Made by a program: the position numbers and the translations under genes. This document shows, piece after piece, positions 35,242-47,500 of a stretch of 64,000 nt of DNA. The stretch's first letter is position 1. Each line of letters starts with the position of its first letter. The notes under the pieces are model-generated. The model saw only the letters and a list, made by a program, of their open reading frames with translations. It was not told where the DNA came from and did not search any database. The DNA is from Oreohelix idahoensis (Eukaryota; Mollusca; Gastropoda; Stylommatophora; Oreohelicidae): the NCBI GenBank assembly GCA_024509875.1, contig JAMPIV010000287.1, forward strand, positions 372,501-436,500, given 5' to 3'.

Positions 35242-35246
35242 ATATG

Positions 35247-37640
35247 TGTCGTGAAATATTCTAATCCACATATATAAAGTATCAGGTAAAGCCTAACAAA
35301 TAAATTTAATAAAAGGAAGAAGAATGGTAAAGAACAGTGCTGTCACAATGACTGTACTCGAAATCCCCTTTGTTTTATGCTTCGTCTGCAAATTGTAACG
35401 TTTCCACGTTAAATATAAGCCACTGCATAAATACAAGCGTTTCCACAACACATTAAAACGGGTATTGCATTTCTAAGAAAAACATTGAGAGGCACACTGC
35501 GTAATGACCTAAATTAATCCTAACATTAATTATACTACGTTACCAAAACGAACGAACAGATGGACTCAAATAGAAAGAGAGAGGGGCGAATGAAAGCAAG
35601 GACACATGCAACACTAAACTCGCGTCGCGCGATACACAATTACTACTATCACGCGTGTAAGGCCACATGCACTAACTTTTTTTCAGACGGACAGTGATAA
35701 AAACACTAACCTCCCAGAGTTAGGTTTTAAAAACCTGGAAAACGCTTATTAGAAAAGATGACATTAGATGGGTTTACGTTTGAAAACATTACAGTACCCA
35801 GACAGCACATCTTCGAAACAGGAGGTAGAAGAAATTGCATATTTTGAACGCAGCCACTTAGCTCTTTTAAATTTGTATATTTGGGTTCCTTAGGGCTTGC
35901 TGACAAAGAATATGTAAAACGTTACGCAAATAGTCTAGGAATTACCAAATTATAACCAAAATAAAATAGTGGGGGTGCCTGACAGCATGAAATCATTTCT
36001 GCTCATAAAATTTTTTTATAACGTGTTTGAAAAAACCTTACGTTACGGAAATAGCCTACCATGTTAACTCCAAATTGATTGGAGCGCAACAAATATAAGA
36101 CTAAACACGATTGGTCGGGCTATAAATACTATCTTGTGTTGTTATGGGAAACGAATAGAAGGGGTACTTTTTTGAAAAGATGTGTGGACGTGGTTTCATT
36201 GGGTAGAGCTGCGAATATACTTGATTCAGAGCGTCTGTTCATTGCCACATCTTGTAATAAACCTACTAAGAAGCAGTACGTTGAGCACCAGTGTATATTT
36301 GTTATAAAATAAAGCCTGGGACATCGGCAGATCGGAGTTGGCTATATTCATTGCCAGTCAACGAAACTGTTTATTATTCTATGAATTGTGGTAAGCTTGA
36401 AATATTCAATATCTTTTAATGAAAATTGAATGTAAATTGTTAATTTATGCCTGTATATATGTGTAGTTCAGTAGCGAACATGATGTAAAGCCTATAATGC
36501 TCCAGCCTGAACAGAAGGTGTCGGAGGAAAGTAAAACTGCATGGAATGGCCAAACAGTACACTGACACCTAGATTATTGATTAGACAGAAATAATGCTGG
36601 AATTGCAGAGGCGTAGTAACCATTAGGGAGGGAAATACTGGTATAAAATATTTCAGATGAAGCTGACAGTTGGCCTAACGCTCTGAACTCAATGTTTGTG
36701 ATGTATTGTGCTCAGTGTAGAAAGAGAGTATAAATTAGTTATGACGTAGAAGGTACATCCTTCTTGTTTTCAGGGACAGTGGTCTTAAAGTTATTGAGCA
36801 GCACCTGGTCAGAGCTTTGCTGAAGCCAGAGGTGGACAGCATACTCCTTGGTCCATATAGCAACCAGTGGGGTGGCTCCAGAACTCATCGAGCAGAGGAG
36901 CCTTTTTCTGCAGTCATCACTCAAGATAAGAGAGTGTGGTCATGGAGCTCAACATTATGTACCCCCATCTTAAAATGACAGTGTAAAATACAATTAAGAG
37001 GGGAATTTAATTGTTTTAATATCAGGAACTGAGAACATCTCCAATACTAGTTCCAATAAAGACAAACTATTGAAGTCATGATGACAAATACCAACAGAGC
37101 TTGAACAAAACAAAACCAGTATTACCTCATATTACTACTACACCACTGACACACATAGGATACTATTAAAAATACATGTCACTACAAGATTCATATTGAG
37201 AAATTCTGTACATATAACTTGTAATTAAAATTGATTGTGATTCCTGGTTCCATTTGTATTTGAATCAGGACACATATTCATTCATGACAGCAATGAATAC
37301 ATATTGTTATTTGAAAAGTTATCAGTGACTCCTTTAAGATATCCTTGTAGAGTGTTTTATGTATGTGAGTGTCACAGTGTTGTCAAGTGTAGTGGAATAA
37401 ATTAAATTGTTTATCTGTCTGTTGTTGTTTTGACTTACACTTCATCATACACATACCCTAGACATATAACGTAGTCATCACACTATTCCAGAATAATTCT
37501 GACTGAGGTATACATATGTGGCAGCAAGTAAGGTTATATATAATACACTACTCTTATTAGATATATATATACCTTCACAGCTGATCTCAGTCAGTACACT
37601 AAGTCCCCTATAAATATTTATAACATCCCACTTTACCACA
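35247..37640 (+). repeat. E1 LTR 1 (2394 bp)
   Basis: Starts TGTCGTGAAATATTC and ends CCCACTTTACCACA. It is unusually long for a Ty3/gypsy LTR. Boundaries are set by the ATATG duplication on the left and by the end of the third LTR at 56860, where homology stops. An AATAAA-like signal occurs near 36308. An open, exon-like segment lies at 36745-36978. Confidence 0.85.
36745..36978 (+). other. Exon-like open segment inside the E1 LTR
   Basis: A pyrimidine-rich run ending TTTTCAG at 36773 is a good splice-acceptor match. It precedes about 65 open codons that read GLKVIEQHLVRALLKPEV, then GPYSNQWGGSRTHRAEEPF, ending at TGA 36976-36978. The amino-acid composition looks like real protein. The segment is kept in the second LTR (near 52027-52245) with two or three changes. 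I do not recognise the protein. It could be a captured host exon, or chance. Confidence 0.35.
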
Positions 37641-37663
37641 TATATTGGGGTCTCGCTCTTGGG
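37641..37663 (+). promoter_or_regulatory. E1 primer-binding site (probable)
   Basis: TTGGGGTCTCGCTCTTGGG starts five bases after the LTR end. It resembles the proline-tRNA type of primer-binding site (TTGGGGGCTCG...). The same sequence follows the middle LTR at 52908. Confidence 0.55.
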
Positions 37664-37846
37664 ATTTTGAATCTTTACCTATTACAAATATTGGGGGTAA
37701 TTCACTTCAGGAAATAATAAGAATTAAAAAGGTATCCTTGGGTGGAATTAAATAAGGTTGAGCTCTCGGTGCCTGTGTTGTCCATTAGATATATATTTAG
37801 AGATTGAATTGTTGGTTAGACATTGTATAAACTTACCTGATAGACA

Positions 37847-39883
37847 ATGGCGGACCTAGCCAAATTTCGATCTGCTGCTGTTCAGACTGCAAAAGAGTTA
37901 GGATTAGATGGGCAAGTTATGGTTGCCTATGTCACTACTGAATGTGACAAATTTATTGAACGCGAAGAAAGAAGGTTTGAAGCCGAAAGAAAGTTAGAGG
38001 CTGAAAGGGAAATTAAGAAGTTACAATTTGAGGCTGAGGCTAAGAAATTGGAAGCAGAAGAAAGAAGATTAGCTGCAGAAAGAGAAGAGAAGAAATTAGC
38101 TGCAGAAAGGGAAGCAGAAGAAAGAAGATTGACTGCAGAAAGGGAAGAGAAGAAATTAGCTGCAGAGAGGGAAGCAGAAAAGGAGGAGAAGAGATTACAA
38201 AGGGAACATGAGTTACGAATAAGGGAGTTTGAGTTTCAGGGCCATGCTCCTGAAAATGGTGCCAGTCCCTTTGCCTCTGATGCCACCGCTAGCCAGGGAG
38301 CCTCAACCTCAGCTATGAATTTTCATTTAGATCATTTTGTTGAGAAAGACGATGATATAGAGAGCTATCTAAATAGGTATGAACTATTAGCTACCACATA
38401 TGGGTTAGAGAGAGAAAGGTGGAGCTTAAAGTTATCTCAGGGACTTCGTGGGGCAGCTTATGAAGTTTTTGCAAAAATGAGCAGAGGTGATCAGGAAAAT
38501 TATGACATGCTAAAGCAGGCTCTTTTGTTAAGGTATGAAAAGAATGCAGAATTTTATAGGAAAAAATTTAGGAATGCTAAACTACTGTCAGGTGAAACCT
38601 ATCACCAGTTCTCTGCACGAATAGAGACATACTTGGAGAAATGGACTTCTCTGGGGAAAACCCAAGATCTTAAGGAAATGGTCCTTATAGAGCAATTAAG
38701 AGAGTCCATGGCTCCAGACCTGAGAAAGTTTCTCATGGAACAAGGTGCAGAGAGGCTGGGTGAGTTGCTAAATGTTGCTGAAAGGTATCAAGCAGCTCAA
38801 GCAGAGGTAACAGGTAATAAAAAGAAACAAGTGGATAACTTTAGGGCACCACGGAACTTTAATAAATTTGATCCTAGGGATCAAAACAAAGGTAAGCACC
38901 AGTTTGATAGGCCACGGTATGAAAATAAAAATAAATTCCCACAATTCGATGAAAGGAAATATGATGAAAGAAAATCTTTCAACCAAGGAAAAAGGTGGTG
39001 TAAGAATTGTCAGATGGACAATCATGACACTGACCGTTGCAGAAGGAAACCTGTGTATATGGCAACCCTTCAGGTCAGGTCGACCTCAAGACAGGAGGAG
39101 GATATTATGTTGGATACCACTCCAGAAGAGATGAGGAAGGCACAGGCTGGGGATAAAACACTCAAGCCTTGTTTCAGGAAATTGTCAACTTGTCATACAA
39201 CTCCAGGCAAGGGAGATTTTTACATGAAAAACAAGTTGATGTATAGGAAGACTGGAGCTAGATCCAAAGGTCAGGGACAGCTGGTACTTCCTAAAAGATA
39301 TAGGGCAGACTTAATAAGGAGCCTACATGTGAAACCAGATGGGGACCATGAGAAGATAGGTACCATCATTCAAAAGGTGGCTCACAATTATTATTGGCCC
39401 AAAGCAAGATGGGACATTGAGAATTTTGTAGAAAGGTGTAGCATAGCACATGAGGGAACACCCACAAGTGGGAACATTGATCAGGACCTGGACACGCCAC
39501 GGGGCAAAATTAGGCCTGATAATAAAAAGAAAAATAGATTTGATAAAGTGGACCAAATGGAATGGGAAGCCCCTTTTCACGGACAAGCTTCACTTAACTG
39601 TTTTACAATGGCCACTATGCGGAGAGTGCAAACAGATGTCTTACCCCAGGATAAGCCGAAAATCCCTCAATCGGACTTAAACAAACTGGAGGAAGAGGAT
39701 GTAGAGAGGAAATCTCTCATCAAGAATTTTAAGTGGGGAGAAAGCCCCAAAAGAAAAATTGGTAGCGGTCGTTTTATGCATGATAATTCTGGGAGGAAAA
39801 ATCATCACTATAGAGCTTCGAGTGGAAGAGACCATACCGGTGCATGGACAAATAGGTCCACAAAATTAAAGGTCCATATGTAG
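37847..39883 (+). CDS. E1 Gag fused to integrase zinc-module remnant
   Basis: ATG at 37847 in GACAATGGCGG; 678 residues. Residues 40-125 form a highly charged coiled coil built of EAERE/KKLAAERE repeats. A Gag capsid-like domain follows (about 155-330, YLNRYELLATTYGLERERW). A CCHC knuckle CKNCQMDNHDTDRC lies at 385-398. Protease should come next, but no D-S/T-G motif exists. Instead the frame passes to a worn integrase zinc module (LVLPKRYRADLIRSLH ... NYYWPKARWDIENFVERC) whose second CxxC cysteine is lost. The last 140 residues are low-similarity sequence where the integrase core should be. Gag may still be made and assemble, which fits a non-autonomous element. The coding repeats inside the coiled coil vary between copies. 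Confidence 0.75.
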   Translation: MADLAKFRSAAVQTAKELGLDGQVMVAYVTTECDKFIEREERRFEAERKLEAEREIKKLQFEAEAKKLEAEERRLAAEREEKKLAAEREAEERRLTAEREEKKLAAEREAEKEEKRLQREHELRIREFEFQGHAPENGASPFASDATASQGASTSAMNFHLDHFVEKDDDIESYLNRYELLATTYGLERERWSLKLSQGLRGAAYEVFAKMSRGDQENYDMLKQALLLRYEKNAEFYRKKFRNAKLLSGETYHQFSARIETYLEKWTSLGKTQDLKEMVLIEQLRESMAPDLRKFLMEQGAERLGELLNVAERYQAAQAEVTGNKKKQVDNFRAPRNFNKFDPRDQNKGKHQFDRPRYENKNKFPQFDERKYDERKSFNQGKRWCKNCQMDNHDTDRCRRKPVYMATLQVRSTSRQEEDIMLDTTPEEMRKAQAGDKTLKPCFRKLSTCHTTPGKGDFYMKNKLMYRKTGARSKGQGQLVLPKRYRADLIRSLHVKPDGDHEKIGTIIQKVAHNYYWPKARWDIENFVERCSIAHEGTPTSGNIDQDLDTPRGKIRPDNKKKNRFDKVDQMEWEAPFHGQASLNCFTMATMRRVQTDVLPQDKPKIPQSDLNKLEEEDVERKSLIKNFKWGESPKRKIGSGRFMHDNSGRKNHHYRASSGRDHTGAWTNRSTKLKVHM

Positions 39884-40965
39884 CTTTGTTAAGAACGTGG
39901 ACTGATGAAAAGGCAGAGGAAAACATTACATCTTCATACCAATATGTGAATGAGCTGACCACTCGTTTAAAAACTGGCTGGAAACTTGCCAATGAAAATT
40001 TGAAACAAGGCAGGAAGAAACATGCTGCCTATTATAACAGGAAGGCGAAAGACAGAAATTTGGCTGTGGGAGAGAAAGTACTGCTTCTTTTGCCCGGGAG
40101 TCAGAATAAGTTACAAATTGGATGGCAGGGTCCATATACAGTTTTAGAGAAGGTGTCTAGAACAAATTATAAGATAGATAAGAAGGGGAAAGAAAAAATC
40201 TATCATGTGAATCTCCTGAAGAAATATTTGGAAAGAGAACATCAGGAAGAGACACACTTGTTGACCTTGTCCATCGCCATGGAGATGAAAAAGGAACCAC
40301 TTTCATCATTTGAATATCCATTACACCCCTGTGAGACAGCAGCACAGGTGAAAATCAGTACACATTTAACGAAAACTCAGAAAGAGAGAGTGCAACAGGT
40401 TCTAAATAATCATGCAGAGGTGTTAACAGACCGACCAGGGCATACAAACCTATTGGAATATGATATGAAACTGATAGACCCCACACCTGTCTGTATGAAA
40501 CCATATTCGATTCCGTTTGCTAAGGAGAAAGCTTTGAAGGAAGAGATAGACTATCTGTTGAAGGAAGGAATTATTTCACACAGTGAATCTTCGTATAGTT
40601 CCGGTGTTGTGCTCTTACGGAAGCCCTCTGGAGAACATAGACTCTGTATAGATTACAGGAGACTGAATGCTATTACAGAAGGACAGGTGGATCCATTGCC
40701 AGATACAAATCAGCTGTTTGCCAGACTAAATAAAGCTAAATATTTCTCCAAAGTGGATCTGAGTAAAGGATACTATCAGATTCCAGTAAAGCCTGAGGTT
40801 AGACCATACCTAGCTTTTAGTACCTCAGAAGGACACTATGAGTTTAATAGATTGCCATTTGGATTGAAGAATGCGCCTAGTGTCTTCTCTAGAATGATGA
40901 GAAAATTGTTGGATGTAAACATTTCGGAGGAACGTAATGAATCCCTGAGTTGCCTCTTTGATTGA
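39868..40965 (+). pseudogene. E1 pol remnant: integrase C-terminus then truncated RT
   Basis: In a different frame from Gag, coding resumes with GPYVALLRTWTDEKAEENI and the integrase C-terminal GPY/F module (GEKVLLLLPGSQNKLQIGW, QGPYTVLEKVS). The same frame goes straight into reverse transcriptase: GHTNLLEYDMKLIDPTPV, RLCIDYRRLNAITEG, FSKVDLSKGYYQIPV, LPFGLKNAPSVFSRMMRKL. It then ends at TGA 40963-40965, before the catalytic YxDD box. RNase H is missing. Integrase lying upstream of RT shows the element descends from a Gmr1-type ancestor, as E2 does. The two deletions remove all catalytic residues of integrase and RT. Confidence 0.8.
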
Positions 40966-41374
40966 GGATATTCCGAATGTTTCATACAGGATAATAAGAA
41001 GATTATGGGATCCACTACGAAAACTCTGCTATCACCAGGTATATGTTATCTCCTCATAACGTACATTTTGAGGGAAATATAATGTTCTCTGGACATGTCA
41101 TTGCGCAGACTCAGAGAAGAGAAATGGTGAATACGGGTTGCGAAGCAGCATTAAGACAAGCACTCACACTTGCGGCTGTTCAGTAACATAACCGAAATAT
41201 ATTATTGGTTGTAGAAGTCTGAGGCAGATTTCATGAGTAGTGCCTACTCTGAATGGACCCAACTACATAAAACCATGATAGCACCACAGCAGAGTAAAGT
41301 CAAGTTGACTTACATTTATCTATGTGTATATAGAATAAAGGACTGACATGGGATGTCTGTTTTAAGAGGGGAGG
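40966..41374 (+). other. E1 3' untranslated region and polypurine tract
   Basis: Non-coding. It ends with AAGAGGGGAGG at 41364-41374 directly before the LTR start TGTCG, which is the expected position of the plus-strand primer. Confidence 0.7.
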
Positions 41375-42090
41375 TGTCGTGAAATATTCTAATCCACATA
41401 TATAAAGTATCAGGTAAATACAAAGCCTAACAAATAAATTTAATAAAAGGAAGAAGAATGGTAAAGAACAGTGCTGTCACAATGACTGTACTCGAAATCC
41501 CCTTTGTTTTATGCTTCGTCTGCAAATTGTAACGTTTCCACGTTAAATATAAGCCACTGCATAAATACAAGCGTTTCCACAACACATTAAAACGGGTATT
41601 GCATTTCTAAGAAAAACATTGAGAGGCACACTGCGTAATGACCTAAATTAATCCTAACATTAATTATACTACGTTACCAAAACGAACGAACAGATGGACT
41701 CAAATAGAAGGAGAGAGGGGCGAATGAAAGCAAGGACACACGCAACACTAAACTCGCGTCGCGCGATACACAATTACTACTATCACGCGTGTAAGGCCAC
41801 ATGCACTAACTTTTTTTCAGACGGACAGTGATAAAAACACTAACCTTCCCAGAGTTAGGTTTTAAAAACCTGGAAAACGCTTATTAGAAAAGATGACATT
41901 AGATGGGTTTACGTTTGAAAACATTACAGTACCCAGACAGCACATCTTCGAAACAGGAGGTAGAAGAAATTGCATATTTTGAACGCAGCCACTTAGCTCT
42001 TTTAAATTTGTATATTTGGGTTCCTTAGGGCTTGCTGACAAAGAATATGTAAAACGTTACGCAAATAGTCTAGGAATTACCAAATTATAA
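41375..42090 (+). repeat. E1 middle LTR, left part
   Basis: Matches 35247-35955 with few differences: a 6-bp gap, two substitutions and one single-base gap. Homology stops at 42090 where E2 begins. The LTR resumes at 51270, and 46 bp corresponding to 35956-36001 are missing. Confidence 0.85.
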
Positions 42091-43124
42091 ATAACGCAAG
42101 GGCAACAACTGCTTGTAATTTATAGTCACTTTTCTCGGTAAGCATTTGTCTTCTCGCGTTGGTATCGAATGCAGTTAACTTTTGTGCTGTGGTCATTTTT
42201 GCGCTGGACTGCGCATGACTTGTCTTGTTGTTTGGTCGATCGGTTTCCGCCCACCACTAGTGGGAGTGAGCGATTTGGAATGGCGAAAGAGATGCCTCGT
42301 TGAAGAGGGGATCTCCGCTATTTTTTGTTCTGTCAGGGATGTGTAGTCCTCTTATGGATATTTCGTTTAGTCGAGATAATACCTCTAGTGTTTTCCCACA
42401 TGTCGGGAGGCGTGATATTTCTGTGTATTTCATGAAAGCAAGGTAAATTGACTTTTTCATTAACTCTATCGATTTTGGGTCGTGAGCGATTTCGATTCAT
42501 AGCCTGTCTCCGAAAGTCGTCGTCACGAGATGTTCTTTCCCAGCTCACATGTCGCTGCATTGTATTGCATCGGTTGATGCATGTACCAAGGACCATTACT
42601 TGCTACTTTGTTAAATGAACTAGGTTTAGAAAACCTTTATTATCTAGAGGATATTCTTGAGGACATTATTTATACTTCGGCAGACGTGTCTGTCTTGCTG
42701 AAGTCAAACTAAGGAGAGTGAACTGATCTCATACATCTGGTTATCTCCTGGCTGTTATAGAAAAGGATGGAGTTGTTCATCTGACTACATTTACAGCACT
42801 TTGAAATATAACATGCATCTGACTCATCATTGTAATGCTGTCTACCGTTTATTGCTGTATTGAATGTTGCTGTGATAATGACTGTTTGATGTGCCTACAC
42901 ATTTGCGTAACCATTTTGTCACTGTGGCGTCCACAATAAATAATGAAGAAAAACGTCAACGGCTGTTTCAAGACTCATTGATTTTATACGTCGTGAGTTT
43001 ACTGACGTCCTATGTGGATTGCCCTGTTATTGTTGCATGAACATTGTTTTGACTGAACACATCTACACACTACACAAAACCAGACATGCGGATGCCATCC
43101 ATCATCATATGGCATCACGCATCA
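42091..43124 (+). repeat. E2 5' LTR (truncated at its left end)
   Basis: Identical to 50236-51269 except three substitutions (near 42609, 42621 and 42981). The first 49 bp of the LTR, present at 50187-50235, are absent. Ends CACGCATCA. Confidence 0.9.
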
Positions 43125-43142
43125 TTTGGTGGCCATAAGCTG
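43125..43142 (+). promoter_or_regulatory. E2 primer-binding site (probable)
   Basis: TTTGGTGGCCATAAGCTG directly follows the LTR end. The related element E4 has the same TTTGGTGGCC phrase at about 59326, supporting the assignment. The tRNA was not identified. Confidence 0.6.
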
Positions 43143-44557
43143 GTTTGATTCTGGTACTAGCAAACACGGGGTCCCTTACCCACTTCATTTTCAACAAGAA
43201 TTCATCAACATCCTTCAAGAAATTAACATTCTTCAATACAGTCAACATCTTCAAAATTTTCAAAGTACTCGGCGTTGCCCGGTAAAAGTCAAAATTTCAA
43301 TTTTTTGACGGAAACAAGAATTTGACAGTACCCGGCGTTGTTACATGTTGCCGGATAACTCGGACTGCTGTTATCTTTTACGCAAGTCAAGCAAGTTGCT
43401 GCTGTCAAGGTTCCAGTGCTGTCGTTTTTTGAGAAGGTCAAGTGCCGGTTGAAACGGGTTGTTTTCTGAAGAAGGCCAAGTACCGATTTCCATCAACTTA
43501 CTTTTGGATTAGAAGGTCAAGTGCCGAAACAACTCAACACACAGTATGTCAGAAGCTCTTGTACCATCGTGTTAGCAGTGGAAGCAGTTCAGATGTGCCA
43601 TCATCGTTGGAGCTTCGCTCTTTAGGACGTTGATTGACATCCGTTTTTCTGCTGTTCTACGATTGGAAGCCTTTAAGTTAAGTGGCCTGTTTGTATGTAA
43701 ACTGTGCCCTTATACTTCTGCTGAGTCTTCTGTGTATCATCTCATTCTATATGTTATATGTCTATATGTTATTTGTATATTTATATGTTTATATTTCAGC
43801 GGGTTCTCGGTTGGGTGGTGTCTCCGTTAGATTATGCCACGTCATAGAGGTCGTCTATTGTGAGCGTTTTCTGTAGGGTTTGCAAATTTCCGATACTGGA
43901 ATTTGCTAAGCGACTTCTGTTGCTATTTATGTTAGCTGTGATGACATGTTTTAATATTGTTTTCGTTATTATTTCACATTCTTTAGTTTTGTTGTGATTT
44001 GTTTGTATTTGTTAGCCTACTCTTGTCTATAATTTAGTTTCATACAACATTTTTGTTTATACACTGTGGTGTCATGTATTTTGTTTAATTCTATCGCAGA
44101 TATCGTCACATTTTTTGTGATATTTCATTAATTTCTGCTTTATTTTTAGTTGATTTCTGCGAAAGTTTTTGTATTGTTGCTGATCTTTGTTATTGTTTAC
44201 ATTGTTATTGTTTACATTGTTTGTATTGTTTACATTTTCAATGTTTACATTCTGCATGTGTTTACATAGTCATTGTTTACAGTTATAGTAATTAGTTAAT
44301 GGGCTATGCTAATGCACTGTTACTACTATACTGATGATAAATGAATGATGAATAGTGTCGTGCACTATTGAATGAGAAGTGCACTTATGATCAAGATTTG
44401 AGTGCTGATATTTCATATACAAGTTCTTTGATTGGAGACTTGTTTCCCACAGAGACTGGGATAATATAATGTGATGTGAATATACAAGTGCTTAATTAAG
44501 ACTTGTTACACTTAGGTTTGAAATAAATTAGTTAATTATTTCAGGTTTTGGACTCAT
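43143..44557 (+). other. E2 leader
   Basis: No gene. A 14-bp motif AAGGTCAAGTGCCG recurs at 43434, 43472 (two changes) and 43513, about 40 bp apart. A T-rich stretch at 44190-44282 is made of TTGTTTACA units. Both could serve RNA packaging or translation control, but that is speculation. Confidence 0.5.
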
Positions 44558-47500
44558 ATGTTAGACAACATGTCTACATTTGAGCACTTTATTGAGCAGG
44601 GTAAATTGCTTGGGAAGACTGGTGATAAGTTAGAAGAATTTGCAACTGCTCGATATGATAAAGCAATGGAAGCTGAACAAAAGAAACTGCATATGGAAGC
44701 TGAACAAAAGAAACTGCAGATGCAGGTGGATGAAAAGAGATTCCAAATGGAAATGGAAAAACAAAAAAGGGAATCAGAAGCTGAGGAAAGAAAGCTACAG
44801 CTAGAGGCTGAAAATAAAAGACTTGAAAAAGAAGCTGAAAATGAAAGACTTCAAATGCAGGCTCAAGCTGAAGAAAGGAAGTTACAAAGAGAGTCTGATG
44901 AGAGGAAAGCAAAAATGGAACATGAAGAAAAACTCTTAGCTTTAGAGTTGGAGAAATTGAAATTGACGAGCATGAGTAATGGTAATGATTCAAACAAGGG
45001 TTCATCTTCTGGGAAGGCTAATAATGATACTTTTAAGATTAAGTTACCAACATTTAGTCCTTCCAGTGATGACATAATGTTCTATCTGGACAGATTTGAA
45101 CAAGCATGTACAGCTCATAACATAGACAAAGCAAAATATGTTTATCAGTTATCAGGGATACTGACAGGTAAAGCTCTAAGTATATTAAATATGGTGGATG
45201 AACCTGACAAGAGCAATTATGAGGTTGTCAGGGCCGCTTTGTTAAAGAAATATCAGCTTAACGAAGACGGCTATCGTCTACAATTTAAAAACATGTTACC
45301 TGAAAATGGAGTTGAATTCTCCGAGTTTATTGCAAGAATACGCATTACTTTCTCACGATGGGTTGAACTATCTAAGACGGAAAAAACTTATGAAGGACTT
45401 ATGGACTTAATACTTAGAGACAAAGTCATGTCGTCTGTCAATGAGTCTTTCCTTGCTTTCCTTCATGAACGTAAACCTAAAACAATAAAAGAAATGGAAG
45501 ATTTCTGTTGCCAATACGTAACTGCGCACCCACACATAACCATGGGTAACTCTAAGGTGAAAGAAGGTTTACCAGTTGCTTCGGCAGCTCCGTATGGTCA
45601 AAACTTTGCTCGTAGATTCCAACAAAATTTTGATAGAAAGGGTAGCGGTAATTTCTGTCAAAATCATGGAAACCAATTTCATGGTGATTCTTCTTCGAAG
45701 AATTGGAGACAACCTGATAGTGGTCGTTACTATCACCCTAATAATTATAAGCATTTCAAAAGAGGATATGGTAATAGAGGTTATTCCTGCCGAAGACCTC
45801 AGAACCAAACAAATAGATGTTCGCATCAATGTGAACATGATAGTAATCGTGGAAACTGGAATTCGAACCAGTATAACAATTACAATAGAGACAATAATAA
45901 CTGCAGAGATAATAATAACTCTGATAACTTCAGAGGTAATAATAGTCGGGGTAGATCTCAACACAAAAAAAAGAGATATCAGCAGGCTAATGCTGTACAA
46001 CAGGAAACTGAGGGAGCCTGTAATCATGTTGTTGATAGTAAAAACTTTGACGCTGTCACTAGTTCTGCTTTTGACTTTGAGAGAGCAAACAAATGCCCCC
46101 AATGCAGTACTTTATTCGAACCGGGTACCATAACTACTTTGAGTTGTGGTCACCCACTTCCCGCTCTTCCTGCTGCTGTTGCGCATGACGGGAGGGGTTC
46201 TTTAATTCTACATAAGGGTCTTGTTAATGATACTCCGGTCTCACTACTTTTCGATTCCGGATGCACCACTATTGGTGTTAGACAATCGCTTGTAGATCCA
46301 TCTTGTGCTACAGGAAGGGTTATTAAATGTGTCACATTTGGCGGCACTCTAGAAAAATATCCTACTGCTGTAATTCGCATTGCCACTCCTTTCTTTACTG
46401 GAGATGTGCATGCTTGTCTCTTACCTAATCCTATTGCGGACCTTATTATTGGTCGTATTCACGGAGTTAGGGAGTGTACCCCACAGCAGATTGCTGCTTG
46501 GGAAGATAATAACATGCAAGCTACAAATGCAGTAGTTACAAGAGCACAAGCTCTACAAACACCCGAAACTTCACTGAATAGTGATAATGAAGTTGATAGC
46601 CAAGATAGTCACTTAGTAATTACTCGTGACTCTTTCATAAAATTGCAAGAAGAAGATCCTTCTTTAAAAAAATTCTTCGTTCTTGCGAAGAAAGGTGATC
46701 CGAATCAGGATACAAATAGAAAATCTTGGATTGCAATGAGAAACGGCGTACTTGTACGTATGGTACAAGATTCGACTACGTCGGCACATTCGCAAATTCT
46801 TGTTCCCAAGAGCATGAGAGTCCAAATATTGCAACATGCTCATGACTCGCAATGTGCTGGACATATGGGTTTTGCCCGTACGAAGTCGAGAGTCCTTGCG
46901 GCTTTCTTTTGGCCTTTTGTCAATAAGGACATTCGTATTTACTGCCGATCATGCAAGGTATGTCAGGAGGTCAAATCTAGAGGACCACGACATGCTGCGC
47001 CTATCCAGGCTGCTGACATTCCTATTCGGCCGTTTCAGAAAATGGCCATAGATATTATTGGCCCTTTTAAGGTCAAGTCGGCCAGAGGACATCAGTTTAT
47101 CCTTACATGTGTCGATATGTGCACACGTTGGCCAGAGGCTATTCCTCTTAAGAGCATATCTACTACAGATATCGCAGATGCTCTTTGGTTGATATTTTCT
47201 CGCTTGGGGTTCCCCAGAGAAATATTGTCAGACCATGGCACTCAACTCATATCTGACACTATGTCACAGGTAATGTCTACCTTACATATTGAACGATCTC
47301 TCAGTAGTATCTACCATCCTATGTCTAATGGGTTAGTTGAGCGTCTGAATAGAACGCTCAAGACTTTGCTTGGTAAGATAACTGAAGATCATCCTCAAGA
47401 TTGGGACAGGGTTTTACCCGCGGCTATCTTTGCCTATAGAGAAGTCCCTAATGAACACACAGGATTTTCTCCCTTCGAACTTGTCTTTGGCGCGCGTCCA

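Noticed and set aside
45569..46133. Overlapping frames of 177 and 185 residues within E2
   Set aside because: They are shadows of the N/R-rich part of Gag, whose frame is intact.
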